Positions 27,910 through 36,622 of a stretch of 64,000 nucleotides of DNA are shown piece after piece. The notes under the pieces were generated by a model, which searched no databases, was not told the DNA's origin, and saw only the letters and a program-made list of their open reading frames with translations. How positions within the stretch are numbered: the first letter of the stretch is position 1; every line of letters begins with the position of its first letter. A program made the translations under genes and the position numbers. Origin of the DNA: JACKII01 sp965202745 (lineage in GTDB: Bacteria > Pseudomonadota > Alphaproteobacteria > Bin95); NCBI GenBank assembly GCA_965202745.1, contig CBDBCB010000012.1:94419-158418 (forward strand). Direction: 5' to 3'.

Positions 27910-28137
27910 GTGCAAATCAAATGCGAGCTCGGCAAGGCCTACGATGTGGCAGGCGAGATCGCCGAGTCCGTCGAGCAGGCGAGCGAGATGCACTCCATCA
28001 GCGGCCAGTACGACCTGATGGTAAAATGCTACCTCGCGGACGACACTGACATCGGCCATTTCGTGACGGAGAACCTGCAGACGCTCGCAGGCGTGAATGA
28101 CACGTTCACCCTGATCGCGTTCAAGGCGTTTGGATAG
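27910..28137 (+). CDS. Stand-alone Lrp/AsnC ligand-binding (RAM) domain protein
   Basis: A single RAM domain of about 75-80 residues with no DNA-binding helix: KCELGKAYDVAGEIAESVEQASEMHSISGQYDLMVKCYLADDTDIGHFVTENLQTLAGVNDTFTLIAFKAF. The GTG at 27910 is the first usable start. Five codons upstream, at 27895, is an ATA placed 10 bases after a good GAGAGGAAGG ribosome site, and the frame is open (QTIF preceding VQIK); the natural start may be there, with ATG changed to ATA. It follows the LLM gene by 33 bases and is likely co-transcribed. Such proteins bind amino acids and form oligomers; the role is unknown. Confidence 0.75.
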   Translation: MQIKCELGKAYDVAGEIAESVEQASEMHSISGQYDLMVKCYLADDTDIGHFVTENLQTLAGVNDTFTLIAFKAFG

Positions 28138-28225
28138 CTAGACCGTTTGTCCGACTGATGTGTAAAACACACGACTTGATCTGACATTTCTACTCTTATG
28201 GAGCTTAATCAAGGAGTGTCGATCA

Positions 28226-29309
28226 ATGACAAGCATTCAAGAGAAGATCATCAAACCAAAGCTGGGACTGCTGGAGCTGGCCAAACAGCTCGGCAGTGTC
28301 AGTCAGGCCTGCACAGTGATGGGATATTCGCGGGACAGCTTTTCTCGGTTCAAAGAACTTTACGACCAAGGGCGGCGAAGAGGCCCTGATGGATCTCAGC
28401 CGCCGCAAGCCTGTGATGAAGAACCGTGTGCCAGAACATGTCGAAAAGGCGGTGATTGAATTGGCCATAGACAACCCGGCTCTGGGGCAGAAACGGGCGT
28501 CGTGGGAGCTGCAAAAGAAAGGGATCATGGTGTCGTCGTCAGGCCTGCGGTCGATCTGGCTGCGCAATGATCTGGAAACCATGAAGAAGCGGCTCAAGGC
28601 CTTGGAAGCCCGCGCCGCCCTGGACGGCATCCTGCTGACCGAGGACTAATGGCCGCCCTGGAAAAAGCCAAGGCCAGGAAAGAGGCGCACGGCGAAATCG
28701 AGAGCCACCACCCTGGCTATCTGGGCAGTCAGGACACCTATTATGGAGGCACAATGAAGGGGGTGGGGCGGATATATCAACAGACGTTTGTCGACACATA
28801 GGCCCGCGTGGCGGTTTGCAAACTCTATACCGAAAAGACCGCCATCACCGCCGCTGATCTACTCAACGACCGCGTGATCCCTTATCTTTGCCGCACACAA
28901 GATCAGCCTGCTGCGCGTGCTGACGGACCGAGGCACGGAATATTGCGGCAAGGTCGAGAACCACGCCTACCAGCTCTATTGGGCGATCGAGGACATAGAC
29001 CACACCCGCACCAAGGCCAATTCCCCGCAAACGAATGGCATCTGTGAGCGGTTCCACCGAACCATCAAGGATGAGTTCTACGACATCGCGTTCTGCAAGA
29101 AGCTGTATCGTTCTGTTGAGGAACTACAGGTTGATCTGGACGCGTGGCTCGCCAAGTACAACGAACAGCGGCCTCATTCCGGGCGGCACTGCTATGGTAA
29201 AACACCGATGCAGACCTTCCGCGAAACGTTACCCATCGCTGTAGACAAGACGATCCGGTCGCTCGACCAATCGGACAATGCACAACCCATTCTCAGCAAC
29301 ACAAGCTGA
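28226..29309 (+). pseudogene. IS481-family transposase, inactivated
   Basis: Starts MTSIQEKIIKPKLGLLELAKQ. Beyond the CTT TGC shift shared with copy 1, it has an extra G near 28370 (GGG for GG), a TAA at 28647 where copy 1 has a Gln codon, and a TAG at 28799 in the DTYAR motif. The C-terminal frame (28917-29309, LTDRGTEYCG to the stop) is intact. It cannot make a functional transposase. Confidence 0.85.
28389..28649 (+). other. Open frame inside degenerate IS481 copy, not an independent gene
   Basis: This 86-codon frame (LSRRKPVMKNRVPEHVEKAVIELAIDNPALGQKRASWELQKKG) is the second segment of the broken IS481 transposase at 28226-29309, ending in its internal TAA. It is listed only to explain the frame; it has no separate function. 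Confidence 0.7.
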
Positions 29310-29446
29310 GTTGTCCGTCAGATCAAGTCTGAAGTTTTACACATTAAGGTCAACCAACCGCTTGATTGTTGGTTAGTACCCTCGGCACGTATTGTGGACA
29401 GTGTCTTTCATAATCAATCCTCCATGGAGACAAGCCGAAACAACCA

Positions 29447-30000
29447 TTAGTGTAGACCGTTACCCTTCTCGCGAAGCGCTTTTAGGGCACTAATGGGATC
29501 GTCCATGTTCTTCCACCCACTGCCTTCGGATCAGCGTCTCTGATCCCTTGCTCGCAGAACGGACATGTGGTGTTTGCACTATCGACAGCAATCTGATTTT
29601 CGATCTTGTCATCAATCACGTACTGGCGATCTCTTAGTTCGTCATGAACAAAATCTTCCGAGAAAACGTGGAAGATGGTGTCAGCGACATTCGCGGTAAC
29701 ATTGTCGCCAGGCTTCTTTAGCTGAAGCGTTCCCAGCGCATTCGCTCCACGCGAGAACGAAAATGAACCTTTGGCGTCTGCCGATTCATCTGAAACCAGA
29801 TCGAAGGCGGCTTTAGAAACATCTTCGTCTTGCCCTTGCAAATCGAGATAGCGGAACGCTCGGGATAGAAAGGATTTACCGGTTCCATTTCTGGCGAAGA
29901 TCAGATTTTGGGCATTCCTTGAGAGTTCTCCGTTTACGGAGAATATCGGTCCCAAGTATGAAGCCTTTATTGTGAAGGTTGGATTCGGAGGAGTGTTCAT
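29447..30000 (-). pseudogene. AAA_13-type ATPase, truncated and frameshifted
   Basis: Starts MNTPPNPTFTIKASYLGPIFSVNGEL with Walker A FARNGTGKSFLSRAFRYLDL and TIFHVFSEDFVHDELRDRQYVIDDKIENQIAV, the N-terminal ATPase half of RloC/PrrC-like AAA_13 proteins. It then passes straight to TTCPFCEQGIRDADPK, a CxxC that resembles a coiled-coil hook. A frame change near 29510 restores SGWKNMDDPISALKALREKG and a stop at 29447. Full-length relatives have 600-750 residues, so the coiled coil and second ATPase half have been deleted. It lies downstream of the SbcC-like gene on the same strand. Confidence 0.6.
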
Positions 30001-30118
30001 TTTAGTCGACTTAATATTTCAGGGGCGTTATTTTGGAATATAGCCATTGCCTTCACCATGATCTTTCGGGATCGGTTTTAAATCATATTCTGCGAACAGC
30101 TCTTTTTCTGAAATTGGA

Positions 30119-32827
30119 TCAAGCTGAAACCAAGTCTTCTGTATTTACGGATTTCAGTGAGAGGTGTTTACCCCCAACGCCTTCAAACAACTGCTCACGA
30201 CACGTCAGTACAATAATCTGAACCTGCTGCCCCACCATGTTTAGAATGTCGAACATACGATCCATCCTTCGGTCATCGGAAAACACCAGCGCGTCATCCA
30301 GAACGACGGTCGCAGGGTGTCCCTGTTCAACAAGCATTTCGGCAAAGGCGAGACGCACGAGAACGGCGATCTGCTCCTGCGTTCCCATACTCAAGCGCTG
30401 GAAAGATTCCTCGTACCCGTCCTGCCGAACAACACCGACGATATGCAGGTTTTCGTCAATGGTGATCTCAGCACCGGGAAACAGGAGCTGCAGGTAGGGA
30501 CGAACCCGGTTCATTACCGGGGAAAGATAGCGCTCTTTTGCCTCAGATTCGGCAGAACGTAGTGTCGATAGCAATAGCGAAAGCACCGCAACTTCGCGCT
30601 CGTAACGCCGAAGCCGGTCTTCGGCCATTTCGCCCTCGCGTTCTTTTTGTTGAATCGCCTCATCGAGGCCAGCACCTTCAAGAGCTTCGATATGTGAGCG
30701 CAATCCCGCTATCTCCTCTTTAAGATCGGTGCGCTTGTCACGCCTGTCCTGAAGCGCCTTTTCTAATCTTGCGATCCGCGCCTCCAGTTGAGGCAACGTC
30801 TCGCCGTCACGTTGGCCTTCAAGCTTGGAGACCGCCTTCTCCTGATCGGCCAAAGCATTTCGTGCTACCGATACGGCGGCATCCAGATCGTCATCAGAAG
30901 TCTGCTTTTCGGCTTCAGTCAGATCATTCTTAAGCCTTTCGAGACGTTCCTTCCCATCCTCATATCGCGTCTTCACACCACCCAACTCGGTCTGGATACG
31001 ACTGACTTCTTTTTCCGGCCCGACAAGACCCGCTCGGGCGGTGGCTAGCGTGTCCCTTGCTTCCTGTGCTCCATTCTGAGCAGAAGTAAGGACCTGCTCG
31101 GCCTCCTTCTCCGTGGGCAAGCCTTCGATCCCAAGATCAGCCAGATCCCTTTCGAGGATTGTCTTCAAGCCTGCAATGTGGTTGGCGAGAGGTTCTGCGC
31201 CGGCGTCGTAGTCGTCCGTTGCCGGCGCGTGCAGTTCGGCTTCCTGTCGTGCAAGTTCGGCATCCCGAAGAAACTTCTCGCGCTTTGCAAACTGCTCCTC
31301 GGCTGCATCGAGCGACTTGACGCCGCAATCTTCAAGCGCGGCCCTTAGAGCTTGGTTTGCTGCGCGCTGCTGTTCGATCAGCTTGTCTCGATCCTTGATA
31401 GCAGGCTGAACAGTGATGGTGCCGTATTCTGGGATTGTGATCGTCGTTGCCTCAACCGCTTCAACCGAAGTCTGGTCGGCAGTAAGCGCAGCTCCATCGA
31501 CTTCGATCTTGGACAATCGGTCAGGGGACATATCGAACGCAACGAGTGTCGCGGCAGCGGAAAGGCGCGAACGGGCGGTTTCGAGTTCCTTGGCTGCATC
31601 TCGTATCGTTTCGATATTCTCGTCAGTAACGAGAATGGCTGCCGCACCTTGTTGTGCAACCCTTTGTTTTTTCTCAGCTGCGTGTGCTTTGTTGTAACGC
31701 CCCTGAAGTTCGCGAATTCGAGAATCGCGCTGGACGGTGTTGAGAACGCGGCGTGCCTGTGACACGGCATTGTCTGCCTCGGTCACAGTATTCTCTGCTT
31801 CCTTCGCATCATTACGAAGTTTTTCGACCTGCTTCCGCAAATCCTGTTCGGTTTGACGGACCTCGTCGAGCTTCTTCCTCGCGACCTCGACGGCTTTCCC
31901 ATCCATCTCTATTTGTTTCTTCAGATCGCGGCGACCGGTCAGGGCCTGCTCGGCTTGTTCCAGATTCCGCTTTTTCAGCTCAACTTCAGTCACCGCTGCA
32001 TCAATACGAGATTCCAGCTTAGCGAGCTCGGCATGCCGGGTTCGGGCAGCGTCGAGCTCCTCTTTGTCCGTCTGATCGCGTTCTCCCGAAGAAAGGCGGA
32101 CTAGTGTCTCCTGCGCTACTTCTAGGCTCTCCAAGGTGTTCGAAAGATCGCTTCGGCGACTTCGCAGTCCCTCGAGTTCGGAGCGCAGGGAATCAATTTC
32201 TTCGATCAGTTCCTTATAATTACCTCGTGGCCTGCCCGTAGAGGTAACAAGCTCGGAAAGCTGCTTATCAACCGCATCGGGCAACGCCCTGCCGCGTTTG
32301 CCTCCCAGAACCTCACCGACCTCCGATTCCAATGCGCTGTGGAGGTTTGAACGCGCGCTGTCGGGAAGATCGACCGTACCGAAGGACTGACCTTGTTGAA
32401 CCCAGAGTACGTTCCACATACCGAGGGTTTCGGGCTTCGCGCCCGTCTTACCAGGCTCATCGAACCCAAGGAGATCACGCAGCGTGTCTTCTGCTTCATC
32501 GCCCTCAAGCTTTCGCCCGTCCGGGCAGAACAGGTGAGCGTAGGGCTTTTTCACGAACCGCTTTCTGATTCGATAAATTCCATCATCGACCTCAAACGCC
32601 AGCTCGACGACGGGCGCAGCCTGGTTCCGGTCATTCTGTAGTGCTGTAATCGGTTGCGCCTTCGAGCTGTACTTTTCAAAGAGCGATGCGCGAAGCGCAT
32701 CGAGCAGCGTTGACTTCCCCATCTCATTGGGGCCGACAACGACATTCAAGCCGTCGCCGATGTCATCAAGACACATTGGTGTCGTGAACTTCTTGAACTG
32801 ATTGACAGCGATGGAGCGAATTTTCAT
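30119..32827 (-). CDS. SbcC/Rad50-like (YhaN-type) coiled-coil ATPase
   Basis: A 902-residue SMC-like ATPase. Seen: Walker A GPNEMGKSTLLDALRASLFE at about residues 33-52, a Q-loop-like VLWVQQGQSFG, a long central coiled coil (about 190-760, heptad-rich Glu/Lys/Arg/Leu), signature RLSMGTQEQIAVLVRLAFAEML, Walker B ATVVLDDALVFSD, and IIVLTCREQL. No CxxC zinc hook is present at the coil apex, unlike SbcC and Rad50 but like YhaN. Its ATG overlaps the stop of the nuclease gene (ATGA at 32824-32827), so the two should be translationally coupled and form a complex. Likely a DNA-end or phage-DNA processing ATPase. Confidence 0.85.
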   Translation of the reverse strand: MKIRSIAVNQFKKFTTPMCLDDIGDGLNVVVGPNEMGKSTLLDALRASLFEKYSSKAQPITALQNDRNQAAPVVELAFEVDDGIYRIRKRFVKKPYAHLFCPDGRKLEGDEAEDTLRDLLGFDEPGKTGAKPETLGMWNVLWVQQGQSFGTVDLPDSARSNLHSALESEVGEVLGGKRGRALPDAVDKQLSELVTSTGRPRGNYKELIEEIDSLRSELEGLRSRRSDLSNTLESLEVAQETLVRLSSGERDQTDKEELDAARTRHAELAKLESRIDAAVTEVELKKRNLEQAEQALTGRRDLKKQIEMDGKAVEVARKKLDEVRQTEQDLRKQVEKLRNDAKEAENTVTEADNAVSQARRVLNTVQRDSRIRELQGRYNKAHAAEKKQRVAQQGAAAILVTDENIETIRDAAKELETARSRLSAAATLVAFDMSPDRLSKIEVDGAALTADQTSVEAVEATTITIPEYGTITVQPAIKDRDKLIEQQRAANQALRAALEDCGVKSLDAAEEQFAKREKFLRDAELARQEAELHAPATDDYDAGAEPLANHIAGLKTILERDLADLGIEGLPTEKEAEQVLTSAQNGAQEARDTLATARAGLVGPEKEVSRIQTELGGVKTRYEDGKERLERLKNDLTEAEKQTSDDDLDAAVSVARNALADQEKAVSKLEGQRDGETLPQLEARIARLEKALQDRRDKRTDLKEEIAGLRSHIEALEGAGLDEAIQQKEREGEMAEDRLRRYEREVAVLSLLLSTLRSAESEAKERYLSPVMNRVRPYLQLLFPGAEITIDENLHIVGVVRQDGYEESFQRLSMGTQEQIAVLVRLAFAEMLVEQGHPATVVLDDALVFSDDRRMDRMFDILNMVGQQVQIIVLTCREQLFEGVGGKHLSLKSVNTEDLVSA

Positions 32828-33966
32828 TGGCTCCTCGTCTGCAATTTCATGTGCTCTATATACAATCTCTGGAGCGCGAGCGCGGCGACCTCATGATCGA
32901 GATCGCTCGTGTCCTCGGATCTTTGCTTGAGAACATCAGCGGCGGTTCGCACGAAGCCGCCCCAGTCAATTTGATCAAGGTCCTCTTCACTTGGACTCGG
33001 GAAGAGTCGCGTATCATCGACCCGCAGGTAACAGAAGGCGGCGGAGACCTGCTCCACGATTTGTTCCTCAAAATACTGCCTGTCCTGAAGCGAAACCGCA
33101 CCTTCGACCAAAAGACGCACCAAAATTCTGTTCAAATCATCGCCACTGCCGCGAAGGGTAGAAGTAAGGGCACCAATATCTTCGCGGCTGTTAATCTGCT
33201 CACGGAATGTCACCCACTGATAGTGACCGGTCTCGACTGGCGTAACGACGGGAACCGCGCCAGCGTTTTCAATCTCGACCAGAAGCGCCTGTCCACCGCC
33301 ATCGACATCGAAAGCGTCAGTCTCGTGTGTGCCGCTATACCAAACCTTGTCGTTGATTCTCTTCTGTCCATGCCAGTCACCCAAGGCCAGATAAGCGAGC
33401 CCTGCCGCCTTCGGCCTGTCCGGGTTGATATAGTTTGGAACATCTTTGTCATCGGACCCGAAGCCCGTGACCGTGCCATGCGCGAGCCCTATGCGGATAA
33501 TCCCGTCCGGAATATCCACTTCATCCATATACGCCGTTGGGTCCTGAAGTGTGCGCCGATACTGGAGCGGGGCCGGAAGCACAGCGAAGCCGTCGCTTTC
33601 AAAAAGCCGCGGTTCTGAGGCAACGTGAACAATCACATTGTCCGGCACACCCCTTCGCAAGAGCTGGTCCCAGAGGCCGTGCGGACGGTGGGGATCATGG
33701 TTTCCGGGCAGAAGATGCCACGTCACCTTCTCAAACTTCCGCATGCGTTCCAGTGGCTGATTCAGCGAGCGCGGCGACAATGCCTCCATGTCATAGACAT
33801 CACCGGCAACAAGAACATGACTTGCACTGTGCTCATCCGCCACCTCACCCAGCCGGGTGATCGCGGCAAGCCGCGCCTCCTGAAGCAACCCCATCGTGCC
33901 ATCATCGACAAAGCGAAATACTTTGCCAATCTGCCAGTCCGAAGTGTGAATTGCTCTCAGGACCAT
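32824..33966 (-). CDS. SbcD/Mre11-like (YhaO-type) nuclease
   Basis: A 380-residue calcineurin-like metallophosphoesterase. Start at 33966 (MVLRAIHTSDWQIGK) with GGAGGG upstream; the longer TTG-initiated frame lacks homology. Metal-ligand motifs in order: SDWQIG, VLVAGDVYD, LLPGNHDPHRPHG, GLAHGTV, YLALGDWHGQKRI. Motif 1 has Gln in place of the usual His (DxQ instead of DxH), as in YhaO-like DNA-repair exonuclease homologues. The C-terminal cap region is Asp/Glu-rich. Paired with the ATPase downstream; the upstream neighbour is the tail of a type III restriction subunit 29 bases away, so this was probably one defence operon. Confidence 0.85.
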   Translation of the reverse strand: MVLRAIHTSDWQIGKVFRFVDDGTMGLLQEARLAAITRLGEVADEHSASHVLVAGDVYDMEALSPRSLNQPLERMRKFEKVTWHLLPGNHDPHRPHGLWDQLLRRGVPDNVIVHVASEPRLFESDGFAVLPAPLQYRRTLQDPTAYMDEVDIPDGIIRIGLAHGTVTGFGSDDKDVPNYINPDRPKAAGLAYLALGDWHGQKRINDKVWYSGTHETDAFDVDGGGQALLVEIENAGAVPVVTPVETGHYQWVTFREQINSREDIGALTSTLRGSGDDLNRILVRLLVEGAVSLQDRQYFEEQIVEQVSAAFCYLRVDDTRLFPSPSEEDLDQIDWGGFVRTAADVLKQRSEDTSDLDHEVAALALQRLYIEHMKLQTRSQ

Positions 33967-33994
33967 ACTTACTAACGCGCGCCCTCCTTTTTCG

Positions 33995-34253
33995 TCACAG
34001 CGCAACCTCCGAGAGAGAGGTTACGACATCGTAGTCAACGCCAAGCGTATCAAAGTGCTTCTTGCCGCACACGATTTTCTGATTTTCTTTCGTGCGGCGG
34101 TCTTCAGAGACTAGTGTGCCCTTGGTTTCACGGACAAAATAGGGCTTCTCATCATGCGCGGTCACAAATGCCCAGTCAAGATTGTAAGGTCCGATTGGCG
34201 TGTCGATCTTGAACCAGCTAGGTAGTTTGACAAACAATCGGACATAGTCATTG
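33995..34253 (-). pseudogene. Type III restriction enzyme Res subunit, C-terminal remnant
   Basis: The last 85 codons read NDYVRLFVKLPSWFKIDTPIGPYNLDWAFVTAHDEKPYFVRETKGTLVSEDRRTKENQKIVCGKKHF...DYDVV, the nuclease end of type III Res proteins with the PD-(D/E)xK-like LDWA...ETK pair. An IS6-family element begins exactly at 34254, and the N-terminal helicase part and the mod gene are absent from the window. The reading frame of the remnant continues into the IS, making a meaningless 164-codon frame. Confidence 0.8.
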
Positions 34254-35061
34254 GGTATTGCCAATTTGTTCGCCTGACTTGACCGGGTTATCAGTGGGTC
34301 ATGAACATTCCGACCACCTTGCCGCGCCTGAAGGGGTTCCGCTTTTCTCGTGAGATCATTGCTTGGGCAGTCTGGGCGTACCACCGCTTCGCACTGAGCA
34401 CTGCTGATGTTGAAGACTTGTTGGCTGCGCGGGGTGTGATTGTCAGTCGGGAAACGGTCCGGTTGTGGGTCAATCGTTTTGGTCGACATTTTGCGGATTG
34501 CATCCGGCGGGATCGACCTTCACCGAACGACAAGTGGCACATGGACGAAGTCGTGATCATGATCCGCGGCAAGAAACACTGGCTGTGGCGGGCGATCGAC
34601 GCCAATGGAGACGTTCTTGATATCCTCGTGCAATCGCGCCGAAATGCCAAAGCGGCAAGGCGCTTTTTCCAAAGATTGACCGAACGGTTTGGCGAACCGA
34701 GAGTCGTCATCACGGACAAGTTGCCTAGCTACATCAAACCGATCAAGTCATTGGCCCCGAAAGCTGACCACCGGGCTCACAAAGGCCTAAACAACGTGAT
34801 CGAAGTCTCGCACCGCTCAACTCGCAAAAGAGAAAAATATTGGGCCGGTTCAAATCTCACCGGCAAGCTCAGAGGTTTTTGTCTGCGCACGATCAGATCA
34901 ACCTGGTTTTCCGCCCCCCCCGTTATCAACTCAACGCAACTTCATACCGCCACGCCCGTTCCGATGCATTCAGCCTATGGTCCGGCTACACCGCAGAAAT
35001 GGTGGCGTGACCCAGCCGCCGCCAATGAAGCACTGTCTGCCGCCAACAACTTGGCAATACC
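34254..35061 (+). mobile_element. IS6-family element type A, copy 1 (808 bp)
   Basis: Ends GGTATTGCCAATTTGTT and its imperfect complement ACAACTTGGCAATACC. The flanks do not form a target duplication. It truncates the type III restriction gene on the left. Confidence 0.85.
34301..35010 (+). pseudogene. IS6-family transposase type A, frameshifted
   Basis: MNIPTTLPRLKGFRFSREI through the DDE residues (KWHMDEVVI, VVITDKLPSY, NNVIEVSHRSTRKREK). After an A5 run near 34830 the family C-terminus GRFKSHRQAQRFLSAHDQINLVFRP...SLWSGYTAEMVA lies in the -1 frame and ends at 35008. In the zero frame the protein reads on past the IS end (NNLAIP is encoded by the terminal repeat) to 35128. All six type A copies share this sequence. 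Confidence 0.8.
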
Positions 35062-35355
35062 TCAACAACAATACCCTTCAAACAATTACTCCCTGACCTC
35101 ACGGCCCCCTCCCCTATGTTTCAAGTAAAATCACTACTAACTGCTTGCTGAATATCTGAATGCTAAGATATAGCCCTAGGGATCCTATACCCCTCACTAC
35201 AGATTATTTTTTGGCAGATATCAACTCACCGCAAACTCATACCGACATGCCCGTTCCGATGCATTCAACCTCTGGGGTGAGTACACCGCTGAAAGGGCAG
35301 CCTGAGTACTGCGAGACAACATTTTGCTCGCAGCCTCAAACAACTTGGCAATACC
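35062..35355 (+). mobile_element. IS6-family remnant type C, right end
   Basis: A related but distinct IS6 C-terminus YQLTANSYRHARSDAFNLWGEYTAERAA followed by a terminal repeat AACAACTTGGCAATACC ending at 35355. Just after the type A end there is another partial end-like motif CAACAACAATACC. Only the 3' part survives. The same segment occurs inverted at 48630-48923. Confidence 0.65.
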
Positions 35356-35375
35356 CCGCAATGACATACGCAGCG

Positions 35376-35984
35376 TCAGGGGGTGCCGATGAGGGCCATG
35401 CGAATGGCGGGCACGACGGCGATCCAGAGTGCGCCGAGCGCCAGAGCCATGCCGATCAGAAGCGCCATCCCGCGCAGGGTCTTGTTGACACTCTCGGCAA
35501 TCTCCGTTCTGACTTCGCCGATCCGTTTGTCCAGCGCCGCGCCCTGTTCGGCTATCTCCGTCCGGACCTCGGCTATCTCCGTCCGGACCTCGGCTATCTT
35601 GCCTTCAAACGCCGCGCCCTGCTCGGTGATCTCTGTCCGGACCTCGGCTATCTCCGTCCGGACCTCGGCTATCTTGCCTTCAAACGCCGCGCCCTGCTCG
35701 GCAATCTCTGTCCGGACCTCGGCTATCTCCGTCCGGACCTCGGCTATCTTGCCTTCAAACGCCGCGCCCTGCTCGGTGATCCGTTTGTCCAGCGCCGCGC
35801 CCTGTTTCATAATCTGCTTCTCGAGACGGCCTTCCGCCTCGCGCAGATCAGCGGCGGTCGCCGCCGTGTTAGTGAACGCGGCGTTCACGACCGAAACCAG
35901 GGCCCGCGCGGATTTGTTGTCCAGACCGGCGGCTTCGAGCTCGTCGATGGCCTTGGCGGTATCAATGGCGGCGGCGGGCAGCAT
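35376..35984 (-). CDS. Repeat-containing coiled-coil protein with C-terminal membrane anchor, long form
   Basis: A 202-residue protein. Residues 1-55 are a helical head (MLPAAAIDTAKAIDELEAAGL), then a coiled-coil array built from 11-residue units (EQGAALDKRIT or EQGAAFEGKIA) and 7-residue units (EVRTEIA), ending in a transmembrane helix near 175-195 (GMALLIGMALALGALWIAVV). The layout resembles DUF1640/CCDC90-type coiled-coil membrane proteins. This copy has six EVRTEIA-type units before the terminal one and four EQGA units in the array; the copy at 48064 differs in number and order. The function is unknown; frame intact. Confidence 0.7.
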   Translation of the reverse strand: MLPAAAIDTAKAIDELEAAGLDNKSARALVSVVNAAFTNTAATAADLREAEGRLEKQIMKQGAALDKRITEQGAAFEGKIAEVRTEIAEVRTEIAEQGAAFEGKIAEVRTEIAEVRTEITEQGAAFEGKIAEVRTEIAEVRTEIAEQGAALDKRIGEVRTEIAESVNKTLRGMALLIGMALALGALWIAVVPAIRMALIGTP

Positions 35985-36190
35985 GGGCGGGATCCTTTCA
36001 TCCCCGATATAGCCGGGATCAAAGGCGCGCGCCAGTCCTGCCCCGGTTCAATTCAACCTGGCTCCTGCGCGGCCTGAAACCCGAGTATCTCAACCTGCAC
36101 CGCCTCACGCAGGCCGGGCAGCGCCATAACGACACCGCCAATCACCAGAACGGTCAGGAGCTGAGATTTAGGCCATGCGGGTTTGACGGG

Positions 36191-36622
36191 TCATTGATTG
36201 AACCGTTCAGGGTATAGAATAGCGCACTGGTTTCGGGCAGCCACCCATTGTCTGACGGCCCTGCCTGTCTTCTCAAAGCTGCCGATTGCCAGATAGATCA
36301 GTTTTGTCGCGGCGTCGTCGGTTGGAAAGCTTCCCCGTGTTTTGGTGGTCTTTCGGATCACCCTGTTGAGGCTTTCGATAGCGTTGGTCGTGTCGATGAT
36401 TTTGCGCCCGGCTGGCGGGAAGGCGAAGAACGGGATGACCTCCTGCCACGCCAGCCGCCAACTCGGGGCGATTGAGGGGTATTTTTGGCCCCATTCGTCT
36501 TCGACCGCCGCGCGCGCTTTCTCGGCCTCTTTGTCATCTGTGGCTTGATCAATCGGCTTGAGGGCCGATGCGACGATCTTACGGTCTTTCCAGCCGCGGA
36601 AGTTCAGGGAATGGGGCACGAG
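36191..36622 (-). pseudogene. IS256-family transposase, C-terminal fragment
   Basis: The last ~140 codons of a Mutator/IS256 transposase: HSLNFRGWKDRKIVASALKPID, KYPSIAPSWRLAWQEVIPFFAFPPAGRKIIDTTNAIESLNRVIRKTTKTRGSFPTDDAATKLIYLAI. The catalytic Glu lies in TNAIESLN. It is cut at 36622 by an IS6 type A element. The matching middle part of a similar transposase lies at 44360-44661, 8 kb away, beside another type A copy. Confidence 0.85.

Larger units (their letters stand above)
28161..29341 (+). mobile_element. IS481-family insertion sequence, copy 2 (degenerate)
   Basis: Bounded by TGTAAAAC and GTTTTACA, 1,181 bp, nearly identical to copy 1 but in opposite orientation. The flanks (ACTGATG and TTAAGGT) do not match, so there is no target duplication. 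It marks the left edge of the rearranged island. Confidence 0.85.

Noticed and set aside
30004..30118. Short frame DPISEKELFAEYDLKPIPKDHGEGNGYIPK after the SbcC-like gene
   Set aside because: It looks protein-like but has no start codon and stops run just upstream; too short to call a gene or a fragment of a known one.
32827..33618. 263-codon plus-strand frame opposite the nuclease gene
   Set aside because: It is antisense to a gene with clear metallophosphoesterase motifs and has no recognisable protein features.
34301..35128. Single 275-residue transposase as an intact protein
   Set aside because: The last ~90 residues are out of the IS6 family frame; the family C-terminus lies in the -1 frame ending at 35010.
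35520..35790. Tandem DNA repeats considered as a noncoding satellite or CRISPR
   Set aside because: Units of 21 and 33 bp keep the reading frame of the coiled-coil protein on the minus strand.
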